Shown here: piece by piece, positions 36,007 through 44,054 of the stretch | Layout: the number at the start of each line of letters is the position of its first letter | How positions within the stretch are numbered: position 1 is the first letter of the stretch | NCBI RefSeq assembly: GCF_004349105.1 | Contig: NZ_SMLB01000014.1 | Location: forward strand, 1-64,000 | Source: Jiangella aurantiaca | Lineage (GTDB): Bacteria > Actinomycetota > Actinomycetes > Jiangellales > Jiangellaceae | Length of the DNA stretch: 64,000 nt | Direction of reading: 5' to 3' | Notes under the pieces: model-generated | Told to the model about the DNA's origin: nothing | The model's input: the letters and a program-made list of their open reading frames with translations, nothing else | Database searches by the model: none | Position numbers and translations under genes: made by a program

Positions 36007-37015
36007 GGGTGTCCTCCCCGGTCAGGACGCCGCGGACGGCGTGCTCGACCGCGCGGATGCGGTCGCGGTCCAGCAGCCCGCCGCGGGTGCGCGCGCCGGC
36101 GAACGCGTCGAACGTCGCCACCGTGCTGTAGAGGGGCTCGAACTTCAGCTGCGTGCGCATGCGGGTGGTGTCGACGCCGCGGCCGTAGGTGAGGAACCGC
36201 ACCAGCGCGGAGTCCATGTCGACGATGCCGGTGCGCTTCATGATGCCGCCGACGAACGGCGACCTCAGCGTCGGCAGCGGCAACGCCGGCCGGCCCGCCC
36301 GCCGCAGCGCCTGGCTCAGCACCAGAAAGCCGTCGCCGGCCACGTTGAAGATGCCCGGCCGGTGCTCCACCGTCGCGAGCCGCAGCGCGTCGACGCAGTC
36401 CTCCTCGTGCACCAGCTGGAAGCGCGGATCGCGGCCCAGCACCACGGGCACCACCGGCAGCACGAAGTACTCCGACAGGGCGGTGCGGATGTCAGGACCC
36501 AGCACGTTGGTGAACCGCAGGATCGTCACGCCGACGTCGGGCCGGCGCCGCGAGAAGCCGCGCACGTACGCCTCGACCTCGCCGGCGTCCTTCTCGTAGC
36601 CGCGCCGCGCGTGCGCCCCGGACACCATGTCCTCGGCGAACAGCGCCGGCGCCTGCGGCCCCGAGCCGTACACGGTCGTCGACGACTTCACCACGACCTT
36701 GCGCACCGACGGTGAGCGCTGGCACGCCGCCAGCAGCTGCATCGTGCCGATGACGTTGATCTCCTTCTGGGGAGTGCGGCCGCCGGCGTCGGCGCGTGTC
36801 GCCAGGATGTTCATGTGCACGACGGTGTCGGGCGCGACGCGGTCGATGGCGCGGCCGATGTCGGAGGTGCGGATGTCGGCGCGCACGAACTCGGCGCCAC
36901 CGATGCTCTGCGTGGGCTCGACGAGATCGACGCCGACGACGTGGCCGATGCCCGGTTCTGCCGAGAGGCGCTCAGCCAGCCGGGCGCCCAGATACCGGGC
37001 GACGCCCACCACCAT
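35996..37015 (-). CDS. NAD-dependent epimerase/dehydratase family protein (extended SDR)
   Basis: A 339-residue extended short-chain dehydrogenase. The nucleotide-binding loop is degenerate (VVGVARYLGARLAERL in place of GxxGxxG), and the catalytic Tyr/Lys pair is probably in ARRGYEKDAGEVE. FRFTNVLGPDIR-like sequence (LRFTNVLGPDIRT) and FNVAGDG are family motifs. The ATG at 37015 follows an AGG by 6 bp. It overlaps the acyltransferase and may act with it on a lipid or sugar-lipid. Confidence 0.8.
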   Translation of the reverse strand: MVVGVARYLGARLAERLSAEPGIGHVVGVDLVEPTQSIGGAEFVRADIRTSDIGRAIDRVAPDTVVHMNILATRADAGGRTPQKEINVIGTMQLLAACQRSPSVRKVVVKSSTTVYGSGPQAPALFAEDMVSGAHARRGYEKDAGEVEAYVRGFSRRRPDVGVTILRFTNVLGPDIRTALSEYFVLPVVPVVLGRDPRFQLVHEEDCVDALRLATVEHRPGIFNVAGDGFLVLSQALRRAGRPALPLPTLRSPFVGGIMKRTGIVDMDSALVRFLTYGRGVDTTRMRTQLKFEPLYSTVATFDAFAGARTRGGLLDRDRIRAVEHAVRGVLTGEDTRGR

Positions 37016-37096
37016 GACGACCCTGGACAATCGTGTCCCGCTCTCCCTGGAGCGCAGCCGCGCGAGACACCACCCCCGCACGGCCGCCGGAGTGAC

Positions 37097-37198
37097 TTAC
37101 TTGCCCATACGGCGACGCTGGACGCGCGTCCGGCGCAGGAGCTTGCGGTGCTTCTTCTTCGCCATCCGCTTGCGGCGCTTCTTGATCACAGAGCCCAC
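37097..37198 (-). CDS. Ribosomal protein bS22 (33 aa, AURKAIP1/COX24-like)
   Basis: A tiny, extremely basic protein: [20 protein letters not shown], then [13 protein letters not shown] and TAA. It matches the 33-residue bS22 seen at the decoding-centre side of mycobacterial 30S subunits, related to mitochondrial mS38. The GTG start at 37198 has GAGGG 6 bp upstream. It is far below common gene-calling limits and easily missed. It lies between the epimerase and bldC. Confidence 0.92.
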   Translation of the reverse strand: MGSVIKKRRKRMAKKKHRKLLRRTRVQRRRMGK

Positions 37199-37297
37199 AG
37201 GGCACCCTCACTCGCAGGTCGATTGAACGCGCGACAGCCGCGCGACCGGCCAAGCCTACCGGGCTGACCGGGGGCGTCGTCCAATCGGGCGTTGGCC

Positions 37298-37516
37298 TCA
37301 GCCTGCTTGCATCCCGCGGACGTAGGAGTCGCGCAGGTACTCGTGAACGGCGCTCTCCGGGATGCGGAACGACCGGCCCACCTGGACCGCCGGCAACGTG
37401 CCCGCGTGGACGAGGCGATACACCGTCATCTTCGACACCCTCATCGCCGTCGCCACCTCGGCGACAGTGAGGAAGCGCACCTCTCCGAGTGGTGCTTCGG
37501 GCCCGTTGGTCGTCAT
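37298..37516 (-). CDS. bldC: BldC-like MerR-family helix-turn-helix regulator
   Basis: A 72-residue single-domain DNA-binding protein. It has a winged helix-turn-helix, FLTVAEVATAMRVSKMTVYR, followed by LVHAGTLPAVQVGRSFRIP. It has no effector domain. In Streptomyces, BldC binds direct repeats cooperatively and delays sporulation. Strong GGAGGA precedes the ATG at 37516. Its presence next to bS22 is the usual actinobacterial order. Confidence 0.88.
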   Translation of the reverse strand: MTTNGPEAPLGEVRFLTVAEVATAMRVSKMTVYRLVHAGTLPAVQVGRSFRIPESAVHEYLRDSYVRGMQAG

Positions 37517-37843
37517 CGCTCCTCCACGACGTGCCGGCGGCGCCCATGGGTTGGACGCGCATCTTCGGCGACGTGTTGCTTGATGGTAGTGGCGGATGTG
37601 ACGGATGGGAAAGGGGGATCGAGAAGTGAACCGGATCCGCGGCCGGATTGGTCCTCAGTCGTGACCTTTTGGGCGCCTTCCGTTGACGGTCGGAGCCACC
37701 GGTGGGAGGTGTCGACCACGCCGCCTTGATCATGTTCCCCGGCGGCGTCTCAGCGACCGCCAGGGAACATGATCAACGTGGAAGCAGGAGCGCCGGCCCG
37801 CTCGGTCCCGGAGCCGCTTCGGGCCGATCCCGCGTTCCCTCCG
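37517..37843. other. 327-bp intergenic region, bldC upstream region with hairpin
   Basis: No gene is supported. The first ~150 bp carry the ribosome-binding site and an AT-richer stretch (TTGCTTGATGGTAGT) that is likely the bldC promoter region. The rest holds the hairpin at 37726-37776. Confidence 0.6.
37726..37776. repeat. Long hairpin, GATC-tip family, copy B2
   Basis: Perfect arms TTGATCATGTTCCC and GGGAACATGATCAA enclose a 23-nt GC-rich centre. It lies past the 3' end of acuC and upstream of bldC. Confidence 0.8.
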
Positions 37844-39022
37844 TCAGTAGGCCGGGTCGAGGGCGTGCAGCGGGAAGACGGCGAGTCGCGTGGCGTTGAT
37901 GGCCTGGTCGAGTGGGTTGGACGGGTCGTAGCCGTCGGACCAGTCGGAGTGCGCCGGCCGTGCGCCGTCGGTCATACGCTGCGGGGGCGTGCGGGAGTAG
38001 TGGCCCTGGATGTGCGTGCGCCAGGCCGGCGGGGTGGGCGTCGCGGGGTCGATGGGGCGTTCGGCCGCGATGGCCAGCAGGTGGGTCCAGGCGCGCGGGA
38101 CCACCTCGATCAGCGCATAGCCGCCACCGCCGGTCGCGACCCAGCGGCCGTCGCAGAGTTCGTGGGCGAGGTCGTGCAACAGGCGGTAGGACTCGCGCTG
38201 GCCGTCGACCGTCAGGGCGAGGTGCGCGAGCGGGTCCTCCAGGTGGCTGTCGCAGCCGTGCTGGGTGAACAGCAGCTGTGGCCGCCAGGCGCGCAGCAGG
38301 GGCGGGACGACGGCGTGGAACGCGCGCAGCCAACCCGCGTCCGACGTCCCGGGAGGAAGCGCGACGTTGACGGCGCCGCCCTCGGCGCCCGGGCCGCCGG
38401 TCTCGGTGGGGTAGCCGGTGCCCGGGAACAGCGTCCGCGGCGTCTCGTGCAGGCTGATCGTCAGCACCCGAGGGTCGTCGTAGAAGACGGCCTGCACGCC
38501 GTCGCCGTGGTGGACGTCGACGTCGACGTAGGCGATCCGCTCGGCGCCGGCGTCGAGCAACGCCTGGATGCCCAGCGCGGGGTCGTTGTAGACGCAGAAC
38601 CCGGACGCGCTGCCCGGCATCGCGTGGTGCAGCCCGCCCGCGACGTTGACGCCGTGCAGCGCGCGCCCCTCCCAGACCGCCAGTGCCGCCGCGATCGTCC
38701 CGCCTGCGACCAGCGCGCTCGCCTCGTGCATGCCGGAGAAGCAGGGGTCGTCGGTGGTGCCGAGGCCGTGCGCGAGGTCGACGGTGTCAGGGTCGGCGCT
38801 GGCGGCCTTCACGGCGTCGAGGTAGTCGGCGGTGTGCACCGTGCGCAGGGCGGCGTCGTCGGCCGGATCGGGCGCCTCGACGTGCACGCCGTCGCCGCCG
38901 AGGACGCCCAGCTCGCGGGCCAGCCGGATGGTGAGGTCGACGCGGACCGGGTTCAGCGGGTGCCCGGGCCCGAAGTTGTAACCGGTCAGGGCGTCGGACC
39001 AGGCGACATGCACGGTGTGCAT
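37844..39022 (-). CDS. acuC: AcuC-like histone deacetylase family enzyme
   Basis: A 392-residue zinc-dependent deacetylase of the arginase/deacetylase fold. Catalytic histidines are in GGLHHAMPGSASGFC and zinc ligands in VDVDVHHGDGVQ. The distal aspartate is in TQHGCDSHLEDPLAH. AcuC proteins deacetylate acetyl-CoA synthetase and other proteins. The ATG at 39022 gives a typical N-terminus (HTVHVAWSDALTGYNFGPGH). It lies 7 bp downstream of proC. Confidence 0.88.
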   Translation of the reverse strand: MHTVHVAWSDALTGYNFGPGHPLNPVRVDLTIRLARELGVLGGDGVHVEAPDPADDAALRTVHTADYLDAVKAASADPDTVDLAHGLGTTDDPCFSGMHEASALVAGGTIAAALAVWEGRALHGVNVAGGLHHAMPGSASGFCVYNDPALGIQALLDAGAERIAYVDVDVHHGDGVQAVFYDDPRVLTISLHETPRTLFPGTGYPTETGGPGAEGGAVNVALPPGTSDAGWLRAFHAVVPPLLRAWRPQLLFTQHGCDSHLEDPLAHLALTVDGQRESYRLLHDLAHELCDGRWVATGGGGYALIEVVPRAWTHLLAIAAERPIDPATPTPPAWRTHIQGHYSRTPPQRMTDGARPAHSDWSDGYDPSNPLDQAINATRLAVFPLHALDPAY

Positions 39023-39029
39023 GGAGCTG

Positions 39030-39836
39030 TCAGACCGACTCGCCGGACGACAGCGCGCGGGAGCGGTCGCGGGCGGCCTCCAAGGCGGCCAGGAAGTCGG
39101 CACGGACCCGGCCCTCCTCGAGCTGCCGCAGCGCCGCCGCCGTCGTGCCGCCGGGCGAGGTGACCCCTTCGCGCAGCACCGTGGGGTGCTGGCCGGTCTC
39201 GCGCAGCAGCTTGGCCGAGCCGACCAGCGTCTGCACGACGAGCTCCGTGGCGGTGGCGCGCGGCAGGCCCAGGTGGACGCCGGCCTCGATCATGGACTCG
39301 ACCACGTAGAACACGTAGGCCGGGCCGGAGCCGGAGACCGCCGTGACGGCGTCCTGCAGCTTCTCCGGGACCCGCGCCACCCGGCCGGTCGACCGCAACA
39401 GTTCCTCGGCTTCGCGCAGCTGCTCCTCGCCGCTGTGCGAACCCGGCGAGATGACGGACATGCCCTCGCCGACCAGCGCCGGGGTGTTCGGCATGACACG
39501 CACGACGGCGACGCCGTCGGGCAGCCGCGCCTCGACGAACGCCGTCGTGATGCCGGCCGCCAGCGACACGAACAGCTGCCCGGGCCGGGCCGAGGCGGCG
39601 ACGTCGTCCAGCAGCGGCCCCATGTCCTGCGGCTTCACCACGAGCAGGACGGTGTCGGCGCGCTTCACGGCCTCGGCGTTCCCGACCACGTCGACGCCGT
39701 ACCGCTCGGTCAGCTCCGCCGCCCGGTCGGGCCGCTTCTCCGCCACCAGCACGTCAGAGACGGGCCGGCCGCCCTGCACGATGCCGGAGAGCAGCGCCTC
39801 ACCCATCACACCAGCACCGAGGATCGCCACGGTCAT
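39030..39836 (-). CDS. proC: Pyrroline-5-carboxylate reductase
   Basis: A 268-residue NAD(P)H-dependent enzyme making proline from pyrroline-5-carboxylate. The Rossmann loop is VAILGAGVMGEALLSG, the signature RVMPNTPALVGEGMS is present, and the C-terminal dimer domain contains AVSGSGPAYVFYVVE and TSPGGTTAAALRQLE. It overlaps the proline dehydrogenase stop by 4 bp, so biosynthetic and catabolic proline genes are adjacent and co-transcribed. Confidence 0.94.
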   Translation of the reverse strand: MTVAILGAGVMGEALLSGIVQGGRPVSDVLVAEKRPDRAAELTERYGVDVVGNAEAVKRADTVLLVVKPQDMGPLLDDVAASARPGQLFVSLAAGITTAFVEARLPDGVAVVRVMPNTPALVGEGMSVISPGSHSGEEQLREAEELLRSTGRVARVPEKLQDAVTAVSGSGPAYVFYVVESMIEAGVHLGLPRATATELVVQTLVGSAKLLRETGQHPTVLREGVTSPGGTTAAALRQLEEGRVRADFLAALEAARDRSRALSSGESV

Positions 39837-40858
39837 TTGGAACTCGCCACCGATCGCAGGAGGAAACCCAGGTTGGCCGGCCGCTCCGCCAGGCGGCGGA
39901 CCAGGTAGGCGTACCACTCCGGACCATAGGGGACGTAGACGCGGACCCGCTCGCCGGCCCGGACCAGCCGGCGCTGCTCGCGCGAGCGGAGGCCGTAGAG
40001 CATCTGGTACTCGTAGCTGCCCTGCTCGCGACGGTGCCGGGCGGCCAGCGACCCGGCGATCTCGACCAGCCGGGCGTCGTGGGTGGCGATCATCGGGTAG
40101 CCGTCGCCGGCGAACAGGACCTTCATGCAGCGCACGTAGGAGCGGTCGACGTCGCCGCGGTCGCGGAAGGCGACGCTCTCGGGCTCGTCGTAGGCGCCCT
40201 TGCACAGCCGCACCCGGGAGCCCTCGTAAGCGAGGTCGCGGCAGTCGGCCTCCGTGCGCTTGAGCTGGGCCTGCAGCACCGCGCCGACGCTGGGGAAGTC
40301 GGCGCGCAGGTCGCGCAGCACGTCCAGCGTGGCGTCGGTGGTGGTGTGGTTCTCCATGTCCAGCGTCACCGTGGTGCCGGCGTCGGCGGCGGCCTGGCAG
40401 ATCTGCTGGGCGTTCTCGAGCGCGATGGCGGTGCCGTCGGCCGGCAGCGCCTGCCCGACGGCCGACAGCTTCACCGACACCTCGACGTCAGGAGTGAGCT
40501 CGGCCTTGTGCAGCGCCTCGAGCAACGTGACGTACCGCTGCGCGATGGTGGTCGCCTGGGCGCGGTCGCGGGTGTCCTCGCCGAGGTGGTCGATGGTGAC
40601 GGCGAGCCCCTCGCCGGTCAGCTCGCCGGCCACCCGCACGGCGTCGCTCTGCTCGGTCCCGGCGACGTACCGGGCGACGACGTTGCGCGTCAGCGGGAGG
40701 CGCTCGACGGTGTGCCGCAGCCGCTCGCTCCGCGACGCGCCCAGCAAGGCCGAACGCAGCATCATCGGCGCTGTCGCCAGACCTCGCGGTCGGCTGCCAC
40801 TGCTCACCGGGGCTGACGCCAGACCCTGCGGTCGGCTGCCACCCTTCCTTCCTGCCAA
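39833..40858 (-). CDS. Proline dehydrogenase with repeat-derived N-terminal extension
   Basis: A monofunctional flavin-dependent proline dehydrogenase (TIM barrel). Motifs are RVRLCKGAYDEPESVAFR, QMLYGLRSREQRR and YVPYGPEWYAYLVRRLAERP. The family normally starts near MMLRSALLGASRSERLR (ATG 40765), but no ribosome-binding site lies there. A TTG at 40858 has AAGGAGAGGG 7 bp upstream and adds 31 residues made from two tandem copies of the dispersed repeat (GSRPQGLASAPV, GSRPRGLATAPM). I infer the repeat entered between the ribosome-binding site and the old start. Length is 341 residues from TTG, 310 from ATG. Confidence 0.88.
   Translation of the reverse strand: MAGRKGGSRPQGLASAPVSSGSRPRGLATAPMMLRSALLGASRSERLRHTVERLPLTRNVVARYVAGTEQSDAVRVAGELTGEGLAVTIDHLGEDTRDRAQATTIAQRYVTLLEALHKAELTPDVEVSVKLSAVGQALPADGTAIALENAQQICQAAADAGTTVTLDMENHTTTDATLDVLRDLRADFPSVGAVLQAQLKRTEADCRDLAYEGSRVRLCKGAYDEPESVAFRDRGDVDRSYVRCMKVLFAGDGYPMIATHDARLVEIAGSLAARHRREQGSYEYQMLYGLRSREQRRLVRAGERVRVYVPYGPEWYAYLVRRLAERPANLGFLLRSVASSK
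40762..40846. repeat. Two tandem copies of the dispersed ~40-bp repeat
   Basis: Copy one (40762-40800) has CAGACCTCGCGGTCGGCTGC and copy two (40804-40846) has CAGACCCTGCGGTCGGCTGC. Both keep GACC-N4-GGTC with different centres (TCGC, CCTGC-shifted). They lie within the translated N-terminus of proline dehydrogenase. Confidence 0.8.
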
Positions 40859-40913
40859 GGCGGTGCCCTCTCCTTCGCGGTAGCCGGACTCCGCCAGGGT
40901 ACGGCACCGGAGG

Positions 40914-41642
40914 TCAGGGGGTGCGGCGACGCAGCGTGGCCGCGCCGAGTGCCAGCAACACCACCGAGAACGCGAGCACCACGCCGATCTGCCCCCACAC
41001 CTGCGGGTCGGTGTTCGCCTGGACCTCGCTCATCGCGTCGACGGCGTACGACAGCGGCAGCACGTCGGAGATCGCGCCGAGGACATCAGGCAGCTGGTCG
41101 CGCGGCACCAGCAGCCCGCAGAGCAGGAACTGCGGAACGATCAGCGCCGGCATGAACTGGACGACCTGGAACTCCGTCGACGCGAACGCGCTGACGAACA
41201 ACCCGAGCGCCACGCCCAGCAGCGCGTCGAACACCGCCACCGCGATGAGCAGCCAGGACGGCCCGGCGGTGCCGAGGTCGAGCAACCCGATCGAGACGGT
41301 CGCGGTGATGAGCGCCTGGATCAGCGCGACGGTGCCGAACGCCAGCGCGTAGCCGAGGAGGAAGTCGAGCTTGCCGGTCGGCATGGAGAGCAGCCGCTCC
41401 AGCGTCCCCGACGTCCGTTCGCGCAGCGTCGCGATCGAGGTGACCAGGAACATCACCAGGAACGGGAAGATCGCCAGCAGCGCCGGGCCGATGCGGTCGA
41501 ACACGACGCCGCCGTCGTAGATCCACCACAGCAGCGTCATCAGCAGGCTCGGCACCACCAGCATGAGCGCGATGGTGCGGGGGTCGTGCCGCAGCTGGGT
41601 CAGCACGCGGGCGGCCGTGGCCAGGGTGATGCGCGGGCTCAT
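40914..41642 (-). CDS. ABC-2 type exporter permease
   Basis: A 242-residue integral membrane protein with six helices and the ABC-2 family signature (RERTSGTLERLLSMP after helix 2; LCGLLVPRDQLPDVLGAISDVLPLSYAVDA near the end, split here across two segments). It overlaps the ATPase gene by 4 bp, so the two form a half-type exporter. The substrate is unknown; drug or lipid export is typical. Confidence 0.88.
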   Translation of the reverse strand: MSPRITLATAARVLTQLRHDPRTIALMLVVPSLLMTLLWWIYDGGVVFDRIGPALLAIFPFLVMFLVTSIATLRERTSGTLERLLSMPTGKLDFLLGYALAFGTVALIQALITATVSIGLLDLGTAGPSWLLIAVAVFDALLGVALGLFVSAFASTEFQVVQFMPALIVPQFLLCGLLVPRDQLPDVLGAISDVLPLSYAVDAMSEVQANTDPQVWGQIGVVLAFSVVLLALGAATLRRRTP

Positions 41643-42367
41643 GACGATGCCTCCTGCTCCGCCTTCTCGACCAGCTCGAGGAACGCCCCTTCGGCGTCGG
41701 CCGCGCCGGTACGGGCCAGCAGGTCCGGCAGCGTGTCGTCGGCCAGCAACGCCCCCTCACGCAGCAGGACCAGCCGCTCGCACCGTTCCGCCTCGTCCAT
41801 CACGTGGCTGGACACCAGCAGCGTGACGCCGCTCTCGGCCAGCCGGTGGAACAGCTCCCACAGCTGGACCCGCAGCACCGGGTCCAGGCCCACCGTCGGC
41901 TCATCCAGGACCAGCAGCTCCGGCTTGCCGAGCAGCGCCGTCGCCAGCGACACCCGCGACTCCTGCCCGCCGGACAGCCGGCCGACCAGGTGGTCGGCCC
42001 GCGACCCCAGGTCGACCTGCTCGATCGCCCGGTCGACGTCGCTCAGCGGCGCGCCGAGCACCCGGGCGTAGTAGCGCAGGTTCTGCCGGACCGTGAGGTC
42101 GGCGTAGACACTCGGGGCCTGCGTCACGTAGGCGACGCGGTCGCGCAGGTCCTTGTCTCCGGCCGCGCGGCCGAGGACCTCGACGGTCCCGCCGGCCACC
42201 TTCTGCACGCCCACGATGGCGCGCATCAGCGTCGACTTCCCCGAACCCGACGGGCCGAGCAGGCCGGTCAGACTGCCGCTGCGGATGTCCAGGTCGAAAT
42301 CGTCCAGGACCGTCACCGGGCCGCGCACGACCCGCAGTCCGCGGATCCGTACGGCGAAATTCATCAT
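41639..42367 (-). CDS. ABC exporter ATP-binding protein
   Basis: A 242-residue nucleotide-binding subunit. Walker A is GPSGSGKST, the ABC signature is VGRLSGGQESRVSLA, Walker B is LLVLDEPTVGLDP, and the switch histidine is in VSSHVMDEAERCE. Starts at 42367 or 42364 (ATGATG) are equivalent. The start overlaps a perfect operator-like palindrome, and a CATTAT box lies 7 bp upstream, so the mRNA is probably leaderless and TetR-controlled. The permease follows. Confidence 0.92.
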   Translation of the reverse strand: MMNFAVRIRGLRVVRGPVTVLDDFDLDIRSGSLTGLLGPSGSGKSTLMRAIVGVQKVAGGTVEVLGRAAGDKDLRDRVAYVTQAPSVYADLTVRQNLRYYARVLGAPLSDVDRAIEQVDLGSRADHLVGRLSGGQESRVSLATALLGKPELLVLDEPTVGLDPVLRVQLWELFHRLAESGVTLLVSSHVMDEAERCERLVLLREGALLADDTLPDLLARTGAADAEGAFLELVEKAEQEASS

Positions 42368-42376
42368 GTGATGAAT
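42359..42376. promoter_or_regulatory. TetR-type operator over the ABC gene start codon
   Basis: ATTCATCA-TG-TGATGAAT is an 8-bp perfect inverted repeat with a 2-bp spacer. It covers the ATG pair of the ATPase gene and lies between it and a CATTAT -10-like box. The neighbouring TetR protein is the likely ligand. Confidence 0.7.
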
Positions 42377-42424
42377 AATGCGACCGCGAACGGTCGGCGT
42401 CAAGCGTTCGCGAGGTCGTGTGGG

Positions 42425-43039
42425 CTAGTCCTGCTCGAAGGCGCCGTCGTAGTACCGCTGCAGGACGGGTGCGATCAGCCGCACCAGATCCTCGTCCGGG
42501 ACGGAGGCGATCGGCTCCAGCTTGACGACGTATCGGACGATCGCCAGGCCGATGAGGTGCGACACCATGGCCTCGGCCCGCAGCGCGCCGTTCGGGACGC
42601 CCTCGAAGATGCTCAGGACGCGGCCGAGGATGGCACGGGTGACGAACTGACGCAGCAGCCGGGCGGCGGCCTCGTTCTGCATGGCCGAGCGGAGCAGGGC
42701 GAGGATCGGGGCGCGGCCGGCGGGCTGACCCCAGACGGCGAGGAACGTGCGGATCGCCCGCTCCCCGATGCCGGCGCCGCTGGTGTCGTCCATGATCGCG
42801 CCGGCGATGGCGGAGGGGTCGAACGGGATGTCCATCGCGGCCAGGAAGAGCTTCTCCTTGGTCCCGAAGTAGTGGTGGACGAGCGCGGGATCGACACCCG
42901 CGGCCGCCGCGATGGCGCGCACGCTGGCGCCGTCGTAGCCGCGCTCGCCGAACACCTGGCGAGCGGCGGCCAGGATCTCACCCTTGGTGTCCGGTGCGCC
43001 GCGACGCCGCCCGGACCGCCCCCTCAGAACCTTTCCCAC
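42425..43039 (-). CDS. TetR family transcriptional regulator
   Basis: A 204-residue repressor. The N-terminal helix-turn-helix reads ARQVFGERGYDGASVRAIAA followed by AAGVDPALVHHYFGTKEKLF. The all-helical C-terminal domain resembles the TetR_C_7/RutR-like type. It is transcribed in the same direction as the ABC genes, 57 bp upstream of them, and presumably binds the palindrome at 42359. The GTG at 43039 was taken as start. Confidence 0.88.
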   Translation of the reverse strand: MGKVLRGRSGRRRGAPDTKGEILAAARQVFGERGYDGASVRAIAAAAGVDPALVHHYFGTKEKLFLAAMDIPFDPSAIAGAIMDDTSGAGIGERAIRTFLAVWGQPAGRAPILALLRSAMQNEAAARLLRQFVTRAILGRVLSIFEGVPNGALRAEAMVSHLIGLAIVRYVVKLEPIASVPDEDLVRLIAPVLQRYYDGAFEQD

Positions 43040-43348
43040 AATTCCGGCATCCTATCTCGCCGGCTCCGCGCCGATGCCGCACGCAGTGCCGTCACACGCC
43101 TGGCATGTGGCTTGTTGTCGCATTTCTTTCGGCGATGTACGAGAAGTGTCGAGAATTCGGGCCAAACAGGCCGCCACCACCATGAAACACCTGTACAGGA
43201 GGGGTAGACGGCGGCCAGTCACACCAATCGGGTGACTCTCCGACAACACGCTTGACATAGCCCGCTCACCCGTCGAAGCTTTCGTGCTGATGCGCATCAA
43301 GCACCATCCGACCGCAACACAACGCGTGATCATTCAAGGAGTATTCTG
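43040..43348. other. 309-bp intergenic region, promoter of the short PWFWQGP protein
   Basis: No gene is supported. It is less GC-rich than its surroundings. It contains TTGACA at 43252-43257, a 12-bp palindrome TGATGCGCATCA at 43288-43299, and the strong AAGGAG ribosome-binding site 7 bp before the GTG at 43349. A weak inverted repeat GTCAC-n9-GTGAC lies near 43218. Confidence 0.6.
43252..43299 (+). promoter_or_regulatory. Putative promoter and palindrome of the short PWFWQGP gene
   Basis: TTGACA (43252) is followed 17 bp later by GAAGCT, a weak -10 candidate. The palindrome TGATGCGCATCA (43288-43299) sits just downstream, 49 bp before the start codon, in a position to control transcription. 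Confidence 0.4.
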
Positions 43349-43834
43349 GTGAAGAACGTACTGCGCGGCGCCCTCGTCGCTGGTGTGGCGTTCGCAGCCT
43401 CCATGGGCGTCGGGGCTACGGCCACCGCGGTCCCGGAGGTTCCGGAGGTTCCGGGTACCGACTCCCTTCCGGAGATCGACATCCTGAACAACGCCTGCAT
43501 TCTGCCGTGGTTCTGGCAGGGCCCGGTCAACTTCATGGTCGAGGACCAGTACGGCTCGTACTCGGCTTGTAACGGCGCGGCCGAGGACGGCGAGGGCAGC
43601 AGCATCGCGGACAACGCATGCATTCTGCCGTGGTTCTGGCAGGGCCCGTTCAACGTCCTCCTGGGCAGCCAGTCCGGCGACTACGCGGCCTGCAACGGCT
43701 CCGAGGAGATCCCGGCCGACGTCCAGGAGCAGCTGGAGAGCCTGCTGCCCGAGGGTGTCGCTCCCGAGGACCTCACCGAGACCGAGCTGCTCGAGCTGCT
43801 CCCCGAGGGCACGCAGCTGCTGCCGCAGGGCTGA
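43349..43834 (+). CDS. Short secreted protein with two C-x23-C PWFWQGP modules
   Basis: A 161-residue exported protein. Residues 1-28 form a signal peptide (MKNVLRGALVAGVAFAASMG, cleavage near ATATA-VPE). A short PEVPEVPG repeat follows, then two modules: C50-ILPWFWQGP-...-C74 and C91-ILPWFWQGP-...-C115. Each has 23 residues between cysteines, with Q at +17 and Y at +21. The C-terminal 45 residues are acidic and Leu/Glu/Pro-rich, with no LPxTG motif or anchor. The leader peptide and module are shared with the anchored protein at 47959. I do not recognise the family. One disulfide per module is inferred. The GTG start has AAGGAG 7 bp upstream. Confidence 0.85.
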   Translation: MKNVLRGALVAGVAFAASMGVGATATAVPEVPEVPGTDSLPEIDILNNACILPWFWQGPVNFMVEDQYGSYSACNGAAEDGEGSSIADNACILPWFWQGPFNVLLGSQSGDYAACNGSEEIPADVQEQLESLLPEGVAPEDLTETELLELLPEGTQLLPQG

Positions 43835-43847
43835 CTATGAGCTGAGG

Positions 43848-43895
43848 GCACGGGACGGAGATTGCCAGTTTCTCCTGCGGCAATCTCCCCCGTGC
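43848..43895 (+). terminator. Stem-loop terminator of the short PWFWQGP gene
   Basis: Arms GCACGGG-ac-GGAGATTGCC and GGCAATCTCC-CCCGTGC pair over 17 bp with a 2-base bulge and a 12-nt loop. It starts 13 bp past the stop codon. Confidence 0.75.
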
Positions 43896-44004
43896 TGCTC
43901 GGTCTTCTCGCACGGCTCGCGTCGGGGGCAAGTAGGGGTGCTCAGAGAATCCTCGTGGCGACCCTCGCCGACCGTCGGAAAGCGCTCGCCACCACGCGTC
44001 CCGG

Positions 44005-44054
44005 TGATCATCAAGGATCCACCACGCCATGACGGGGCCAACCCTTGATGATCA
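44005..44054. repeat. Long hairpin, GATC-tip family, copy B3
   Basis: Perfect 12-bp arms TGATCATCAAGG and CCTTGATGATCA enclose a 26-nt centre. Lone half-copies of the arm occur near 10766 and 53335. Confidence 0.75.

Noticed and set aside
43040-43348. c-di-AMP (ydaO-type) riboswitch upstream of the short secreted protein
   Set aside because: disA in the window made this worth checking, but the conserved multi-stem core could not be found here or upstream of the other secreted-protein and wall-enzyme genes.
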